This document shows, piece by piece, positions 40,101-54,491 of a stretch of DNA of 64,000 bases; the first letter of the stretch is position 1, and every line of letters begins with the position of its first letter. The stretch lies in NCBI GenBank assembly GCA_013397865.1, contig VZTI01003267.1, positions 1,596,902 through 1,660,901 on the forward strand. Direction: 5' to 3'. The stretch is from Struthidea cinerea. Its lineage: Eukaryota; Chordata; Aves; Passeriformes; Corcoracidae. Both the position numbers and the translations under genes were made by a program. Under the pieces are notes generated by a model that made no database searches, was not told the DNA's origin, and was given only the letters and a program-made list of their open reading frames with translations.

Positions 40101-42033
40101 AAGTTTATATTTTTGTATTTTTTATTTCACAGCGTATCCAGACTTTGGAAATTTGCCCGCTCTTGCCTTCTGTTTTGCTTAAAACATTAGTCTACAAAGC
40201 ACCAATAAGCATCTTAAACTAAACTAATGTCTGCATGTCATTATTTATAAATGTGTAGGTGCTTGCCCGGAGGCAAAAGAGCACATGATCCTGCTACCAT
40301 GTACTGTTATTTATATGTAGCCTTTTCTGGTTTAGAGTGGGTCTTTCTGCAGTATTTTTGTGTCCCAGATTTTCACTTTGCTCACCCCTGGTACTGTGTG
40401 TAGCACCACTTTCACCCTAACAGCTCTGGCCAAAGGGGGTCAGCTGAGAACGAGGGCTTAGAGCATCTCCCAGGGCCTGGCTGGGCTCTACTACCAGCAC
40501 TTCTGAGGACAAATATGCAAAGTTTAATGAAGTCAGTGGAAAGACTCCTACTGCTTTGGGTTAGCTTTGGATCCAGCTGTAAATTATGGGAGTTGGATTT
40601 TATTTCCATTACTCGTCCACAATAGTTTTTGCCTGTGTTAACAACATAGCTCCTTTTTAAACAATGGCAGAACTGCTCTTTCCAGTCAAGTGATCCATCT
40701 GTCAGTAAATTACACTGTAATAGGACCAGATATCTGCTAGATGGAAAAGGGAAAAAAGAGGCTCTTTCTGGGTTTGTGGACAGTCATTGGTTTCAGGGGA
40801 ATCATACAGTATCCTATGATTCTCTATATTCAGTATTCATAAATGGGGAATAGAGGTTATCCTACCTTTCCAGAAGAACAAAGTAGGGATAAATCACAGC
40901 TTTAGGAAATTATAGGGAAATTATAGGAAAACTGGTCTAATGTGACTCCCTCGTTTGCCAGTGGCAGAAGTAATACCAACATGGGAATTCCCAGCTCATG
41001 CCTCATTCCTTTCTCTCCCTGTACGAGTGACATGTGACACACACAGACTGTGTCACGGAAGAAAGCACATAGGGAGTGCACAGCAAATCAGGATTTTGTC
41101 AGTTTAACAAGTTTAAAGAAATATGTGTCCTTGGAATCAAAAGCATAGGCCCTGAAAACAAAAGGACAGCTATCAAGGCAGTTTATTTTGAAGTTATAAA
41201 GTGATTACTCTCCCTATGCATTCATCTAAATAAAATAAAGATGTAAAGAAATCGTATTAAGTATTAAAGGGATTTCAATTAGAAGAAAATAAGGAAAGTT
41301 TTCATTAAAAATACTGGTGGTGTACAGCAGACAATGTCTGTGCAGTCATGTAACAACAGACTTTGTGTAACAGTTTTCCCTCAGAACATGTTCTATTTAT
41401 AACCCCCCTAAGCCTTTTGCAGTATGTTTCCTGTTCAGACACCAGAAAATGACTCAGCCAATCAGTCCAGTCACTTCCCAAACATGGGATTCAAAACTAG
41501 GGAGAAAATCATGAGCATGCTCAAAACTTGACTGATGAGTCAAAATGCTGTTTAAACTGATTTTTTTTTTTTTTGGTTCCAAAGGTACATGTTAGAAATT
41601 GTTCACCTTGTCACTAGGAGCACTTAGGTACTTGTTCACCAAGAATGATAATATTTTGCTTGTTCATTCACTGTGAAATGCTTTCTATCTCTGTAATTAC
41701 TCTACCACAATATTATATTTCAAAAGCAATGGCCAAAAATTGTAACATGGACAGGTCTCCCACTGCTCTTCTTTGGTCTAGGGTGGGCATTATTATGAAG
41801 AAGTACTTGATCCTTTTAGCTTGCATAAGAAACTGTCTTGGAATTACAGACATAACTGGCTAAAATTGTAATTTTCAGCTTATTTACTAACTCTCCACTT
41901 TTTTTTCAACTCTAGAATATGAGAGATGTTGCTACATTTTCTATGCACAAAAATGAACGCTCTTTAAATAATCATCCATAAACCTCCTCCAGCACATTCA
42001 TCTGCAAAAAAATTAAGAGATGGAGCTGGAATA

Positions 42034-42083
42034 CAGAGCAGAAGCATTCTCAATTGCCCTTTCAAGAGCAGAAGCATTATCAA
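42034..42083. repeat. Short direct repeat (about 19 bp, 12 bp apart)
   Basis: AGAGCAGAAGCATT followed by C or A and TCAA occurs near 42034-42053 and again near 42065-42083. It is a minor local duplication. Confidence 0.7.
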
Positions 42084-45000
42084 AGCTAAGGATGGAGTTC
42101 CATCCTAAAACAGGAGCCCATGTGTAACTACGATCTGCATGGTTCATCATGGCTACAACCACAGAAATTCTTCCATACTCCACAGCTGAAAAAGAGAAGT
42201 ATTTCCTTTTGTCCAGATGTAAAAGCACTACACTTCTGGCATTTCAGCCATTTAGCTTAAAGACAGCCTCACCTGCATGTCTTGTTCTAATGTGTTTGCA
42301 CAAACAAAACCCCAGAATATTCCTGACCCTTTGGAACCTGAATAATGTCTTAGAGTTTATGAGACCGTGGTCTATTGAGCAGGAGAATACCCATGATCCA
42401 CAGCAACCAAATTACCTTCATTTGATGTCTATTTCAATTTATTTAGGATTTTTTTTAGAGAGACTAAACAGCCTTTCTCGAATCCCACTGGCTTCCTTTC
42501 AAGCAGATCCTTAAAACAGGTTGGAAGTGGCAGAGGAACATGGTAAATATCTATACGTGAGGGAGGGCTTTTGAAATTAAACCTTTTCCACATTAACTAA
42601 GCTAAATTCATATTGAGGGTCTTCATAGGCCATTTATGGGCATATGCATGGCATGGCAATAGATGCCCCCACCCTGCCCTGCCCTGATTTCGTGCCAGAA
42701 GTGGTCGGAAAAACAAGGATGCGGTATGGCCTGCCTGACAATGTCACTGTGATAAACGGCCGAGGTCACATTCCAGCACTATCACTGCTGCTCTTTCATC
42801 TGCAGGAGCTGCTCTCCCACTGCCCCAGCCAGCGCTGCAGCAGGGGCTCCAGAGCAGATGGAAAGCATGCAAGGATAGCTACCATAGAAACGTCAGGGCC
42901 AAAATCAAAACACCAGCGTGATTTCAGCTGCAAGTGCAGTTTCTAATGTGTTAACGTCTATCTCTGCTCCAAGTTTTGTCCCAGTTACCAACCTGTCTGC
43001 ATCACTGCAGGCTCACTGGGGGTTCAGGATGGAAAACTGACAGGTGTGAGCAATGAACTTGCACTTACAAAAGCTTTGTATATCTCAGTATCTTCAAAAT
43101 GCCGTGGTTTCTCCCATCTCTCCTCGGCATTTCATCTTCCAGTTTTCTGCCTCAGATGCTGAGTGTGGTAATAATAATATCTAGATATGCTTTGCTAAGC
43201 CTTTGCTCTTAATCAGGAAAAATTATGTTTCTTAGGTAAAATATACCTACCTTCCCTCTTTTTTCCAAGCCAGAGTTCTTTCAACTGGTCCTATATGGGA
43301 CAAGGTGACCTTGACTTCTTTTGAAAAATAACATTTTTATAGCGTCACATTATGCACATATTTACTGGGAGTGGACAGAGAGATGGGTCTGTGATGTCTT
43401 CACAAGTGTTCCTGCTGACCCGAGGCAAGCACACGTGACCCTTGCCCTATAGCTGCAAGAAGTTTTGATTTAAAATTTTGTTTTAAAATAGATTTGGACA
43501 GCTGCCTAAGTCTGAATGCCTGTGCTGCATTCTGCAACAGAGAGGAAAGAGGCAAAGACGAAGGAAAGAGGGAAAGAGGGAGGAAATTGGATTAAAAACA
43601 AAAGTCTCCAAGTAAACATAGGTGAAATAATTAAAGAGGGACTCTATCTGCTTTAAAGTTCTTAGGAAATAAGGATTTGGAAATACATGCAAGTCAGCCA
43701 AAGGATAATTAAACACTTCAACAGTGTACCTTTTATTTAACAAAAAGTCGTTATACAACTGCATTTTTTAGATTAGATGGAGCAAAATAAGTTGCATACA
43801 GAACAAAAAGTAACACTGGGCACCAGGGTTACTTTCCAAGGCCCTTGTTTCGCTTGTGTTCTTAAAAAGTCCTTCACGCTCTTCTGTGCAGGGTAACTTG
43901 TTTAGATTCTCCTTTGCACTTTCCCCATGCCCTGATATGGTAGGTTTGGATGTGGATGCAAAGAGCAAACCTGCTTGAGTTCAGCTTGGTCACGTCCCAT
44001 CCACAGCTAATTCCTTGTACCTTTCCTGGGAGACCACAGCAGCAAACTTCATCGAGACAAGGCAAATTAGGATACACAACAAACTGCTGTGTGTATAAAA
44101 AAATATAAATATTTCCTGTCCGATAGAACAATGGAACCCCTCACCAAGGAGCAGTAGATCCAGTGGTTTTAGTTAAGAAATGCTTAAGAAGGAAGAACCT
44201 GTGAATTGTGCCAGAAGTAGTTCCAAAAGAAGCACCAACACCACAGGGGAAGAGGCCTTTACTGAGGTAGTGACAAGTCAGATTAAAGCTTCTTCCCTAA
44301 CTTGCCCTGGAAGATCCTTACTGTCCCCTGAGGGAACTGTGTCCCCTAACCTGCAGGGATGCAGCCTGAGCACATTTTTGCATACACAAAACATTCACAA
44401 GACTAATTAACACCCGTTTAGCCTCATCCCAGTTCCACAGACTTCACCGCTGCAGGATCAGCTCTGCATCTGGGTGATGAGAAAATAACTTATTTTCTTA
44501 CAACAAATTATAACCATATCCTTCAATGCTGTTTGGGGAACTGGTCACATATGATGAAAAGGAAAGGCTGCAGGTAGCACAGGTTAAGTGATTTCTGAAC
44601 TCAGTTGTGTCCTGTTGGCTGGGGGTTGCTACTGCCCCGGTTGCAACACCTCATCCAACAGTGATGCCATTGTCAGGCAAAGTAAATGGATCATCTTAAG
44701 TCATGCTCTTTAATGAAACTGGACATTAAAACACCCAAAGTATTGAACTGTTTTAAAACCATTCACCACTTCACTGGTCCTGGTAAAGTTCTGTGTGAAC
44801 TGTTTTATGTGTGTGTGGAGATAGCGAGTAACAGGAATGGAGCCATGTCTTCTACCACTTCAATTCATGTTGAATATACCCCTGATAGCAGAGATTAGTA
44901 ACAATCAGAAGGAAAATAGGACTCAAAGGAAGATACATACATAAATGAATACCTGAGGAACCTTATCTTAATTTAATTTGATCTCCTATGTAATGTGGGT

Positions 45001-47774
45001 TGTTAATTTTTAACCATACACTTTCTGTATTTAGCATTATAGCACCCCTTATAGAAGTATTTTAGCCTTAATTAAAAAGGCTGAAGTGTTAAAGAAGCTT
45101 CTGAATACCAAAGAAAATTGCACCAAGAGCCAGCTTGCCTCAAAATAAAAACACCCCTGCTGCTGCAGGTTATTTGTAGCTTGAACATATCTAGTTTCTA
45201 CTTCCAAATTTAGGGTGTTTCTGCTGCTGGATTATGGAGCTGACCGTCACCTTTCCTTTACTATCATTTAACCAGGTATTTAACATTGCATTTCTCTCTC
45301 TCTTTTTTCTTTTTTAATCAGAATGTCCAATGTTCTTGGGACAATTGAATCATGTATTCGATCAACACAGGTGTGTTTATAAGGCACACTTACAAATGCC
45401 CAGTACATGTCCATTGTCAAGCCCTATCACCCACAAAACTTTGTCAACTGATATTGTTTATGTTACCATCAATTATTTATTTTCCTGTTGCAAACCATCT
45501 TGGATTTTGTCTGATTTTGCCTCTGACAGTCTTAAAGTAACTATTCTGAAGCTCCTAATCCATACATTTTCCCAGTTTAAATACTTATATATCATCTATT
45601 TTTATCCTACTATTTGGTAAAAATGCTACTTGATCAAAAAATTCTTTAATCCTCCCAGCTATATGCCTGAATTATTGGACTACAATCAAAGCTGAAAACA
45701 TGTTTTTCTGTATAAAATGAGTTACAAGAGGGACATGTGTCATCCCACAATGCAAAGAATCAATAAAAAAGTGACTTGAAAATTTGAAAAGATTATAAAT
45801 TTCTGCTCTCACTATGTTGACTATAGTAAAACCTTCTAACAGCAGTGTCTGAGCAGGAAGTTTGGCAGGGCTCACAGTAATCCAGCCTGAAGTAAATAAA
45901 GGTGTGGGCAAGTTTCAAAACATCTCGGGTGGTGACAGGGTCAAAGCCTAGGACTCTCCTACAAGTGGTGAAAAGAAAATGTTCAAATGCTTGAAATACT
46001 GTTCTTCAATGGGAAGATTAAAAAATAGCACAACAGCCTGAGCCCAAAAGGGTACAGTAGCTGAAAAGTAATTCCATATAAAGAAAAAAAATAAAATCAG
46101 TAAATTCAGTAAGTGGTTATATTTAGAAGGCCTCAGTGCCAGACGGTTTTCTGGCAATGAATTATAGCCAACCCTATTCCTTCTAGAGATAAATAATATC
46201 AAAGAGGCAGCTTTTGGTCACGAGAAACAAACACAAGGATGGTCAAGACTTTGCAGAAGCAGATAGTGAAAGGCTGCACTGGATCACACACAGTCGCTGT
46301 GCAAGGGATCCAAACCTGATATTATAGATCTCTGCGGCAGAGTTACATCCATCAGAAGGAATCATTTCATTCACAGGGTTGACACTCTTGGCTTTCAGAC
46401 ACTAAGTCCCCTTTTACACTGGCCCTAAGCCCATTCACCCTTGAGCATACAAGTATGATACTAAAAATCAGGGCAAAATCAGCACACAGAGCGTGACAAA
46501 AAATGCTTGACTTTGAAAAGTCACAGCAGTATTTTATCTTTTATGAAGAACTTAAATCTTCCAGGAACTTGCAGTTAATATTCTGAAAGCTTTTTCTGAG
46601 TTAAGCTCTGTTCCTGTCCCATTGATAGATTTTGTTTGTGTGCTTTATATGGAACGATTGAGTGGATTAGGAGTCACTGGTTATTCACATGGGAGAAGAT
46701 TCTTCATCTGGTTAAGTCCTATTCTTGTTCCAAACACTGCTGGACCGATATGCCAGAACTAGTAATGCATACTGAACAAACTCCAGCTTGTGAAGAAAGC
46801 TGTTTGTGGAACAAGCAAACAAGACAGCTGTGATGACACACGTGACACAACAGAATTATTTCTCTGCAGAGCAACAGAACTGTGTCAGCTGGAGATCCTA
46901 AATTTAAACCCAGCAGCATCAGGTTTCAGATATGCACCAAAACCACCTACATGTCAATATTTATTTGGTCTTTTGGATCTGTAGATACATTTGAAAGGAA
47001 GAAAGATGCTCAAGGATAGCAGATGCACCGAGTTTTAATCCCAGTTCCTGTCTGGGTAAACTTGGCTTCTCCTCTCATGTTCAACAGGATGTAAAAGTAT
47101 TTAGAAATGTTTCTTCTTTGTGAGGAAGACTTCACTCATGTGATTTAAGAGGTAAAGATTAATGATCGTAAAGTGCTTTGAAATCCAAGATGAAAGGTAA
47201 AGGTGGTATGCAAGAATGATTATTTTACACCATTTAATATCATTTGTTCATGATGATGTAACGTAATGAGAAAGGAAATATTCCTAAACTAGACACTGAG
47301 ATCTGGAAAGGGAACTTGTATTCTGGCTGCCACAAAATTTTCATGCCCATATGCTACACAGCTACATCACAGACCCTCACCACAAAAGAGAAATGTTAAA
47401 AGGGTTTTTTTTCCCTTAGTGTTCTTAGCAGAACTAATGTGTGTTTGTGATGGGTGGATACACATGCACACCATATAACACATCATAATAGGGCTGTTAT
47501 CATATCAGACAGCATCGTTTCTGTAGGTCTGAAATAAGTGGCAAAGCACACGGGGAAAAAGAAATACCCTTTTTTTGTGCACAAAAAGTTTTTCAGTCTG
47601 GCATGTTGCTTTCCTTTTCTGGGCCTCCAGCCTTTCTGGTGCACTAGCAGATTTACAACACACAGAAAAAGGACTCACCACAAGAAAAAAAGAGATTTTG
47701 GGGTTTTTTTGCCTACTCTTCAATCACCTGGACATTCAGGGCATCCTTCTCCCACTGTAGGATATCTTGTATCT

Positions 47775-47778
47775 CCTG
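47775..47778. other. Left target-site duplication CCTG of LTR copy 1
   Basis: CCTG directly precedes the TGATG end of the LTR and is repeated at 48217-48220 right after its ATCA end. This marks a retroviral integration and shows the element is not a fragment of a larger rearranged provirus. Confidence 0.8.
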
Positions 47779-48216
47779 TGATGCCTTAACTGTCCTCCTA
47801 GAAACAGAGACTAGACAGAATAAGGAAATAAAGGTAGGTATTTATTTGGAAGGCCTTCAAAGGCACACCCTGGGGAGCCAGAGGCTGCTGCCAAGATGGA
47901 CCCCAAGATGGACGGCAGGTCACGAGTTCTTTACACTTTTATAGGTTTGGTTCATTTACATATCAGGGTTAGTTCTCCAATTAAAGCTTCAGTTTAATGA
48001 TGTAATTTCCCCAGGCTTGCCCCCCTTTAGAGTCTTTGGTTTACACAGTTTGGGCCTAGGACGGTCCGAGTGTCCTCGGGAAGCAGGCCTGGAGAGGCTT
48101 TGTTGTGTCTGACTAGCACGAGAGAGCAGAAATTAACAGGCTACAAGAAACTTCAGAGCTACACACTAAATAGTACAGAACCCAAAAGAATACAAAAGTT
48201 AAAACCTAAGGCATCA
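47779..48216 (-). mobile_element. Solo LTR, copy 1 (endogenous retrovirus, minus orientation)
   Basis: The ends are perfect inverted repeats, TGATGCCTTA and TAAGGCATCA, enclosing 438 bp. The flanks carry an exact 4-bp duplication, CCTG, at 47775-47778 and 48217-48220. Read on the minus strand it has the LTR order: an octamer-like ATGTAAAT (47961-47954, one base off ATGCAAAT), a TATAAAA box (47943-47937) and a polyadenylation signal AATAAA (47846-47841). No retroviral gene, primer-binding site or second LTR in the same orientation adjoins it, so it is a solo LTR. A 4-bp duplication favours an ERV1 (gamma-like) origin, which is an inference. It looks closely related to the copy at 57.5 kb. Confidence 0.9.
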
Positions 48217-48220
48217 CCTG

Positions 48221-51200
48221 CCATTTGGTGAAAGAAAAAAGAGCCAAATCTCTCCCTGTATCATTTCCCCCGTTCTGCTTGCCACACCTGTGAAACAAAG
48301 GGAAGTTTCTCCTGACACCGGGGGGGCAGAGAGGTAAAGTGAACGGATACGAGTGGATGGAGGTGCTGACCTCCCTGTCCCTGCAGCAGGTGACCCACTT
48401 GTGTCAGACAGACACTGGCAAAGCCCTGATGCTTCTCCAGGACACGGCCTCACGCGCTGTGTAAGTAAATCCATCTCTCTGTGCGCAGCCACACAGAGGA
48501 AATATTTACACTGCTAAGCATTTGGATTATGAAAGCATAAATAAAGAGAAGGCTACTGGAGCCACTGCAACCCATCAGAGTGGTGCCACCCTGAGCAGGG
48601 TGAGCTGCTCCGTGTGATGTGCCCTGGGTGTGTCAGTGCCAGGACACTGGACTGTGCTTTTAGGCAAACCGTTTCTTCAGTAAGCACTGGCAGCATCTTA
48701 ATCCCGTTAGTATGGCTCTGATACACTGATCACCAAAATCTAGGGCAGGCCTCTGAAGTAGCTGGATCAGGCTCTAATACTCCTTTAGATCATAATCCTG
48801 CAAAGATTTAACATTTGCAAATAACTTTATCATGTGAGTGGTTAAATGGGATGTTGGAGGACCAGGGTCAGAACTGGAACATTCAACAAATTCCAACTTT
48901 AGTTATATCTATCAAGGATAGAGCAGAAACAAGAAAAAAGTTGGGGTGGCTGCGGAAAGAACCTGACTTTTAGGAATATGCAGCATTTCAGGACTTAGAT
49001 ATCAGCTTAAAGTTACCCACAACTATTCAGTCCCATCAGCCTCAAAGGATTTTAATCAGCATGCAAAGCTAAGTAAATCTGCCAAAGATAGGGACTGGAC
49101 TCTAGCAGTCTTTCTTCTGACACAAATATTCTGCACTCTGCCCTGACCCAATGCTTATTTTAGTGCTTTACCACTTTTGTTTCTAAGCCTCCTTTTTGCT
49201 TAACATTCATCCTCCAAACTGGATACCTCAGCATGCAGATGCTGTGAGGCTTTTACCTGTAACAACCATCAAGATAACACCAGAAACAGGAGAGCTGAAA
49301 GGGAGAAGCTGCTCTTTAATTTAAAAGCTGAGCAATGTGTGTTTGCAGCCCTCAGCTGAGCTAGGCTCCCCTGCCCTTGCCACCTGAAAAATTTTGGCTG
49401 TGGATTTGGCCTCTTACCTTCTGTGTAAAGCACTGGGAGTTTAATTTCTGGGAAAATAGTTGCATTTCTTGAACAAGTTTTGTGTGGTTATGCGGGGGGA
49501 AGGGGGGGGGAGAGGAAACTGAGCAGAAAAAGGTGTCCAAACAAAATATATTCTAAAACATTGGGCAGATCACAGATGTGCCAGATGAGGAGTGTTTTCT
49601 TGGTCACTGCTAGGTTTGATATTGGATAATTTAAAGAGGTTATCTAATTTTCCATGACTATTTCTGCCTGGGGATCTGCTACAGCCCTGCTGTGTTTAGG
49701 CTGGTGTTTGTCATTAAAAAGCCTCTGCCCTGTTGGCTTACACATCTTCTCTCACTGAGAGAATAAACACTCACAGAAAAATTAAAAGTATTCTGGAAAT
49801 AAAAGAGGAAGAAAACAATTACTTGGACCTGGAATCTGGTTTATTCAATTTATGCACAAAGGATGAATGCCAGTTATTGCAAATATTTTTTTACTTTTTC
49901 ATTGTAATAAAAATGAGACCAGAAAAAAAACCCAACAGCAATTAATGCTGGTTTTGTAGATCAGTGTACAATGAAGATTCAGATACTGGAAGAAAAACTG
50001 GGCAAGACCAGAGTATGAATGGTAAGTTCATAAACTCCTGCCTGTCTGAAAACTGTGGGTAATTGTTCAAATACTGAACAGTGCAGCATAAAGGAACAAT
50101 CTTCAGCATGTAATTAAGAATCGAACTTTGTTCAGAATCTGTCCTTTATTTATAAAATGAATCCATCTATTTTATAAATCACAAGTCAAACATGCTTGCC
50201 CTGGTGAGGGAAACATTTGGTACGGATGTTTCTTTAGAAGTCATCACTTCCTGTTGTCCCTCTTAGCTCTTTTCCAATAGTTGTGCAATAGGTCAGCTCT
50301 TTTTGATGGGCTGCAGTGATACAGGGCTTGTAAAACCGAGGTTATGAAATGAAAACTGTTTTACAACAGCGTGTCCCTGCTCCCACAGCAGATTCACAGC
50401 TAAATGTGTCTTCTGTGCTTGGGTATTGATTTCAGTCCTGATAAACAAATAAAATTCCCTCTCTCTCATTACAGGAGGTTTGGTGCAAAATTCAAGGTTT
50501 TGAACAAACCTTCACATGAAAGTAATTCATTAAAAGCTTCAATCCTAAGGTCGTGAAAAGCTGCACAAGTCAGAAATACAGGAGTGTTGGCTGAAAGCAA
50601 AAATGTCACAGTATAAGGAAAGAACTGACCTTGCTAAATTACATGGTTAGAGTCCCTCAAGGTCCCATATGTACTTAAATCCTTGCAGACTGAAGGTCTA
50701 TAGTAATACTTTCCCAGTGTTTCACACAACTTTCTAAAATTTAGTTTAGACAAATGAAAAATCAAGGCACTAATTGAAGTATCCTTCTATACTTTCTGTC
50801 TGAAGAGAAGGAGACGCTACCATTATTTACTGCACAAAACTCTGTGTTAATTAGGTTAGAACTGAAGACCTGCGTGCTAAGTTACTTGTTTAAAATAAAT
50901 GTGACAGGGTATAAAAATAAGTTGCTGTTTTCAAGCCACACAATAGCTTTGGAAGAAAAAAAAAACCCTCATCCAAGCAAAACCTTGAATGTTGAGGGTT
51001 TTTTTTACAATTCAATATCTAATAAAAAATTTTATTTTCAAAAAGTTATACAAACCCTCTTTTTTCTAGTCATTCTTTAAAATACAGTGTTCATTGTAGG
51101 TGTTTCCCAGTAACTACAGGCCACACTCATTAAGTAGCTCAGATATTCCTGGTTTAGAAAAACACATAAACAAGAGATCATCTGACCAGCCCATAAATAC

Positions 51201-54200
51201 ATTTAATTTTTATAGTAATTGGCTAAATTATTAGTCACATTTCTAGATATGCTGAAAACTGCCATGTGCCTAAGACAGCACAGTCAGTAAGTATGTCTAA
51301 ATGGTCATTAAATTCCTAATCCAAAATTTTCCATTAATCCTGTCTTGTTGCTTGCCTGCTCACAAACAACAAACAACTGTGTGAGAATATCATTGATCCC
51401 AAGCCTTTTATAATCATGGCCCTAGTCTGAAGCTTTCTCACAATAAATATGCCTGTAATTTGCTTTTCACATAAAACTGAGCAGGTTATTCAGTCCTTTT
51501 CAGCAACCACAACAGCTTGATATGTAAGCTATTTTCATGTTTATTTTAAGGTAAAAAATCCAGAAGCTGGAGCTCAACAAAAAAAACTCCACCAAAAATC
51601 ATGACACTCCCATGATGTTGTGAAAATCCATTGATGAGACATATGGAAAAATGAACTGATACAAGGTGTAAAAAAGCTGCTTATTTAGTTTCATCCTGGC
51701 ATGGCAAATAGACCTATCCAACAATTTTAGGAGGCGTGATAAAAGGCTCTTTTATCAAAAGGAATTAGGGTAAGGCAGGCAGGCTGAAAAATAGAGTCCT
51801 GAGACATCAAAAGGAAAAAGGAAACTATTTGCTGGCCTGCAGGAAAAGGAAAACCTCATTTAACTAAACACCCGGGAGAAAAGGCAGCACGTACAGAGCT
51901 TGAGATCTTCCATCCGTGGTACAATTTATCCTCTTGATTTCATCAAATGGTGACTGACTGGACATGCACATGAGGACGGGCAGCCACGCTCTGTTCCCTG
52001 CTGCAGTCACGCAGCCCGGGCCTGAGCAGCTCAAGCAGAATCAGAGCTCAGCCAGCCACTGCTGTTTTACCTCCCTGTGCTCAAACCCGCTGTTGATGTG
52101 AGTGTAAAAGTCAGCAGTGTTTGTTCCTTGCTGCACCTCAGGCCATTGCTGTAAGACAGGTTCAAGGCTCTGTGGAGAGAAGGCAAGTGATACCCCCCAG
52201 TTCCCTGAAGAGATGCTGTAAAGGTGAGCTGTAAGGGCTCATCCAGCTGTGCTCCAGCCCCGTCCTCACGCGCAGCCTCCGTTCTCCACAGCTGGATTTC
52301 ACAAGAGCCACTGGGGCAGAGTGCAGCTGCTGGGTTGCAAAACATTTGCAGAATGTTTGGGTCTAATTCTTTGAGGTGGATTTAATTTTCTTAATGAGTC
52401 TGAGTAAAATCATTAGCTTCCAGAGTGGCACAGGGAATACTTTGGGAGATTTTACGAGGCATGCTTCACCAGGGCAAAACAACACAGACAAAGTCACGCT
52501 TGCTGGACACATGATCTCAGAACAGAGTGAGCTGTTCCTCTAGTATTTCCACTGCACAGTGTGTTTTTAAAATACTGAACAAACCAATCACACTGATTGA
52601 TTTTACTGCACCAGAATCTATACATAAATTTTTTCTTTACAATATAATTGCTATTCCTTTTCATGTCATGATTTTACCATAAACACCCATACTGAAGTGC
52701 CTTCATCCCTGGAATCAAGTAAGGAATTACTTTGATAAATGGAAAAGTGGGAATCTTATGTCTTTGGAGCCAGGTTCTTCTCAGTGTTCAAACATCTTCT
52801 TGCTCTGTTTCAGTGGCTAAAGATATGGAAACTACTCTCTGGGAACGGACTGCCACGGCGCCTCATGAACTGTGTCGGCCACGAGTCCAGCAGTTCTGGA
52901 GTCCAAGCATGACTTGGTTGTGTCATTCTCCACGTCACTCTCTGCCTGACTCACCTTTCTGACACTTTCCCTGCCCTGACTGCTCACACTCGCACTCTGC
53001 CACCTGCTTGGCCTCTCTCAGCAGAACACGGCTTGTGCAAGCAGCAGGCTCTTGCAATCTCTCAGCGGGAAGCAGGAGGCCCATGGGAACAGTGGCACCC
53101 TGCAGAACAGGGCAAAACACTCCCTAAAATAACCGTGTGTATGACCTGCTGTAAAAGCTGGCCCTCCTGGGGTTTGTTCCTCATTGCCTCATGCCTGGCA
53201 GCAAAGAACACGACCCTTTCAAATCAGCACTGACTTAGGTGGCAGGGAGCCATAGGAAAGGTAGCACTTCAGGCTAGCACTCCCTTTCCCCTGCTCTAAC
53301 CCTTATAATCAAATATCAAAAAGAATGAAAACAAACCGTGGCCGCAGCCAATGGTGCATTACATTTTCTGTTCTCACCAGCACATTTTATAGGTCACTGT
53401 TTGGCCAATGAAACATAACACGGTGTTCCTTCACCACTTCCCCCTTGCCCCCCCTTTTAAATTTGAAAACAGGTATCTTCTTCCAAGCTAAATACTTTAA
53501 ACTACTGAACTTCACAGAAAAAGAAGGTCACAAGCTGACTCATCAGCAGCCTGGACTCATAAAGAGCCCGGACAGGCCATCAGGGCACATAAGTTATAAA
53601 TGCCAGGTACAGAGCTACTCACCACCCAAGGAAACAGGTGTATGTGTTCTTAAGGTTTCCTGTGATTTATGAAGTAATAAACATATTAGGCCCGGCCAAA
53701 ATGTCCTGGGCCTGATCTTCCACTGCTTATGATCATGTACATGTATGTACATCTTCTAAAGCCCGTGCACAGAATGAGCTGTCAAATAAATCAGAGCAGA
53801 AGGGGTCATATCCCTTGGTGTGAGGCATAAACACACAACAGTTGACTTTTAGAAGCTGACCTGCTAAGTTCACTGAGTGAGGACAGTTGCTAAAAAGAGT
53901 CTAAGCCTTTATCCAAACAATTTGTATTCCAAGCATTCAAAATACAGAAAAAATGTCCTTTGCAGTTACTATTTGGCACCACCAGCTGGATGCTCAAAGG
54001 AACTAAAATCGAGATTTTCTTTTTTTACTACTTAAAACTGGAAATACCGGCAGCGTGATCCTGTGGTTTATAGCCCTGTGCTTTATTTTGTCTTGCTGGT
54101 CATGTATAAATACCTGGCCCCTGCTGAATTTCATGTGTGTCGAGCAGCAGTGAGGTGGGTTGGCACAAGGTGCCCACCAAAGCTGCTCTGTCACTGCCAT

Positions 54201-54490
54201 CTGAAGCTGGACGAGGCAGCAAGAACACCAATTACCATCACAGGTGAAGTAGACTCGACGTGGGGAAAACCCAGCAGTAGGTCCCGGGCAGGCAGCCGAG
54301 CCCTCGGTGTCAGGGCAGGTGCCCAGTGCTGAGGATGCTTCACCTGGGCAGATCCTGCAGGGCTGTTTCTGACATCAGGGGCTGGCAGGGGGCTGCTAAG
54401 AGTGACACCGGGAAAGCAAGAGAAAAACTGTTAGAAATCGGCGTATCAGCTCACACGGTTTCTTACAGAGGCCGAACTTGTACTTTGTTA
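48221..54490. other. Upstream non-coding region, middle part
   Basis: I recognised no gene here. The G-rich run at about 49494-49516 (GGGGGGAAGGGGGGGGG) is the only strong compositional feature. Two CCAAT sequences near 53354 and 53404 flank a TTTTATAGG, but I would not call a promoter on that. Open frames stay below about 110 codons and match nothing I know. Confidence 0.6.
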
Positions 54491-54491
54491 C

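Larger units (their letters stand above)
31901..47774. other. Upstream non-coding region, left part
   Basis: I saw no recognisable exon, RNA gene or complete mobile element in this stretch. The longest open frame is 142 codons at 39215-39643 (plus), with no recognisable domain. Small features include a 20-bp duplication at 34064-34103, an 8-bp perfect hairpin at 33608-33630, an A-rich purine tract near 37826-37874, a purine tract near 43541-43588 and a T-run near 41562-41574. By human synteny this would be the interval between MICAL2 and DKK3; no DKK3 exon was recognised. Confidence 0.6.

Noticed and set aside
53336..53430. Two CCAAT sequences around TTTTATAGG, with ACCGTG/CACGGT at the edges
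   Set aside because: Short motifs in roughly promoter-like order, but no CpG enrichment, no downstream gene and inverted arms of only 6 bp.
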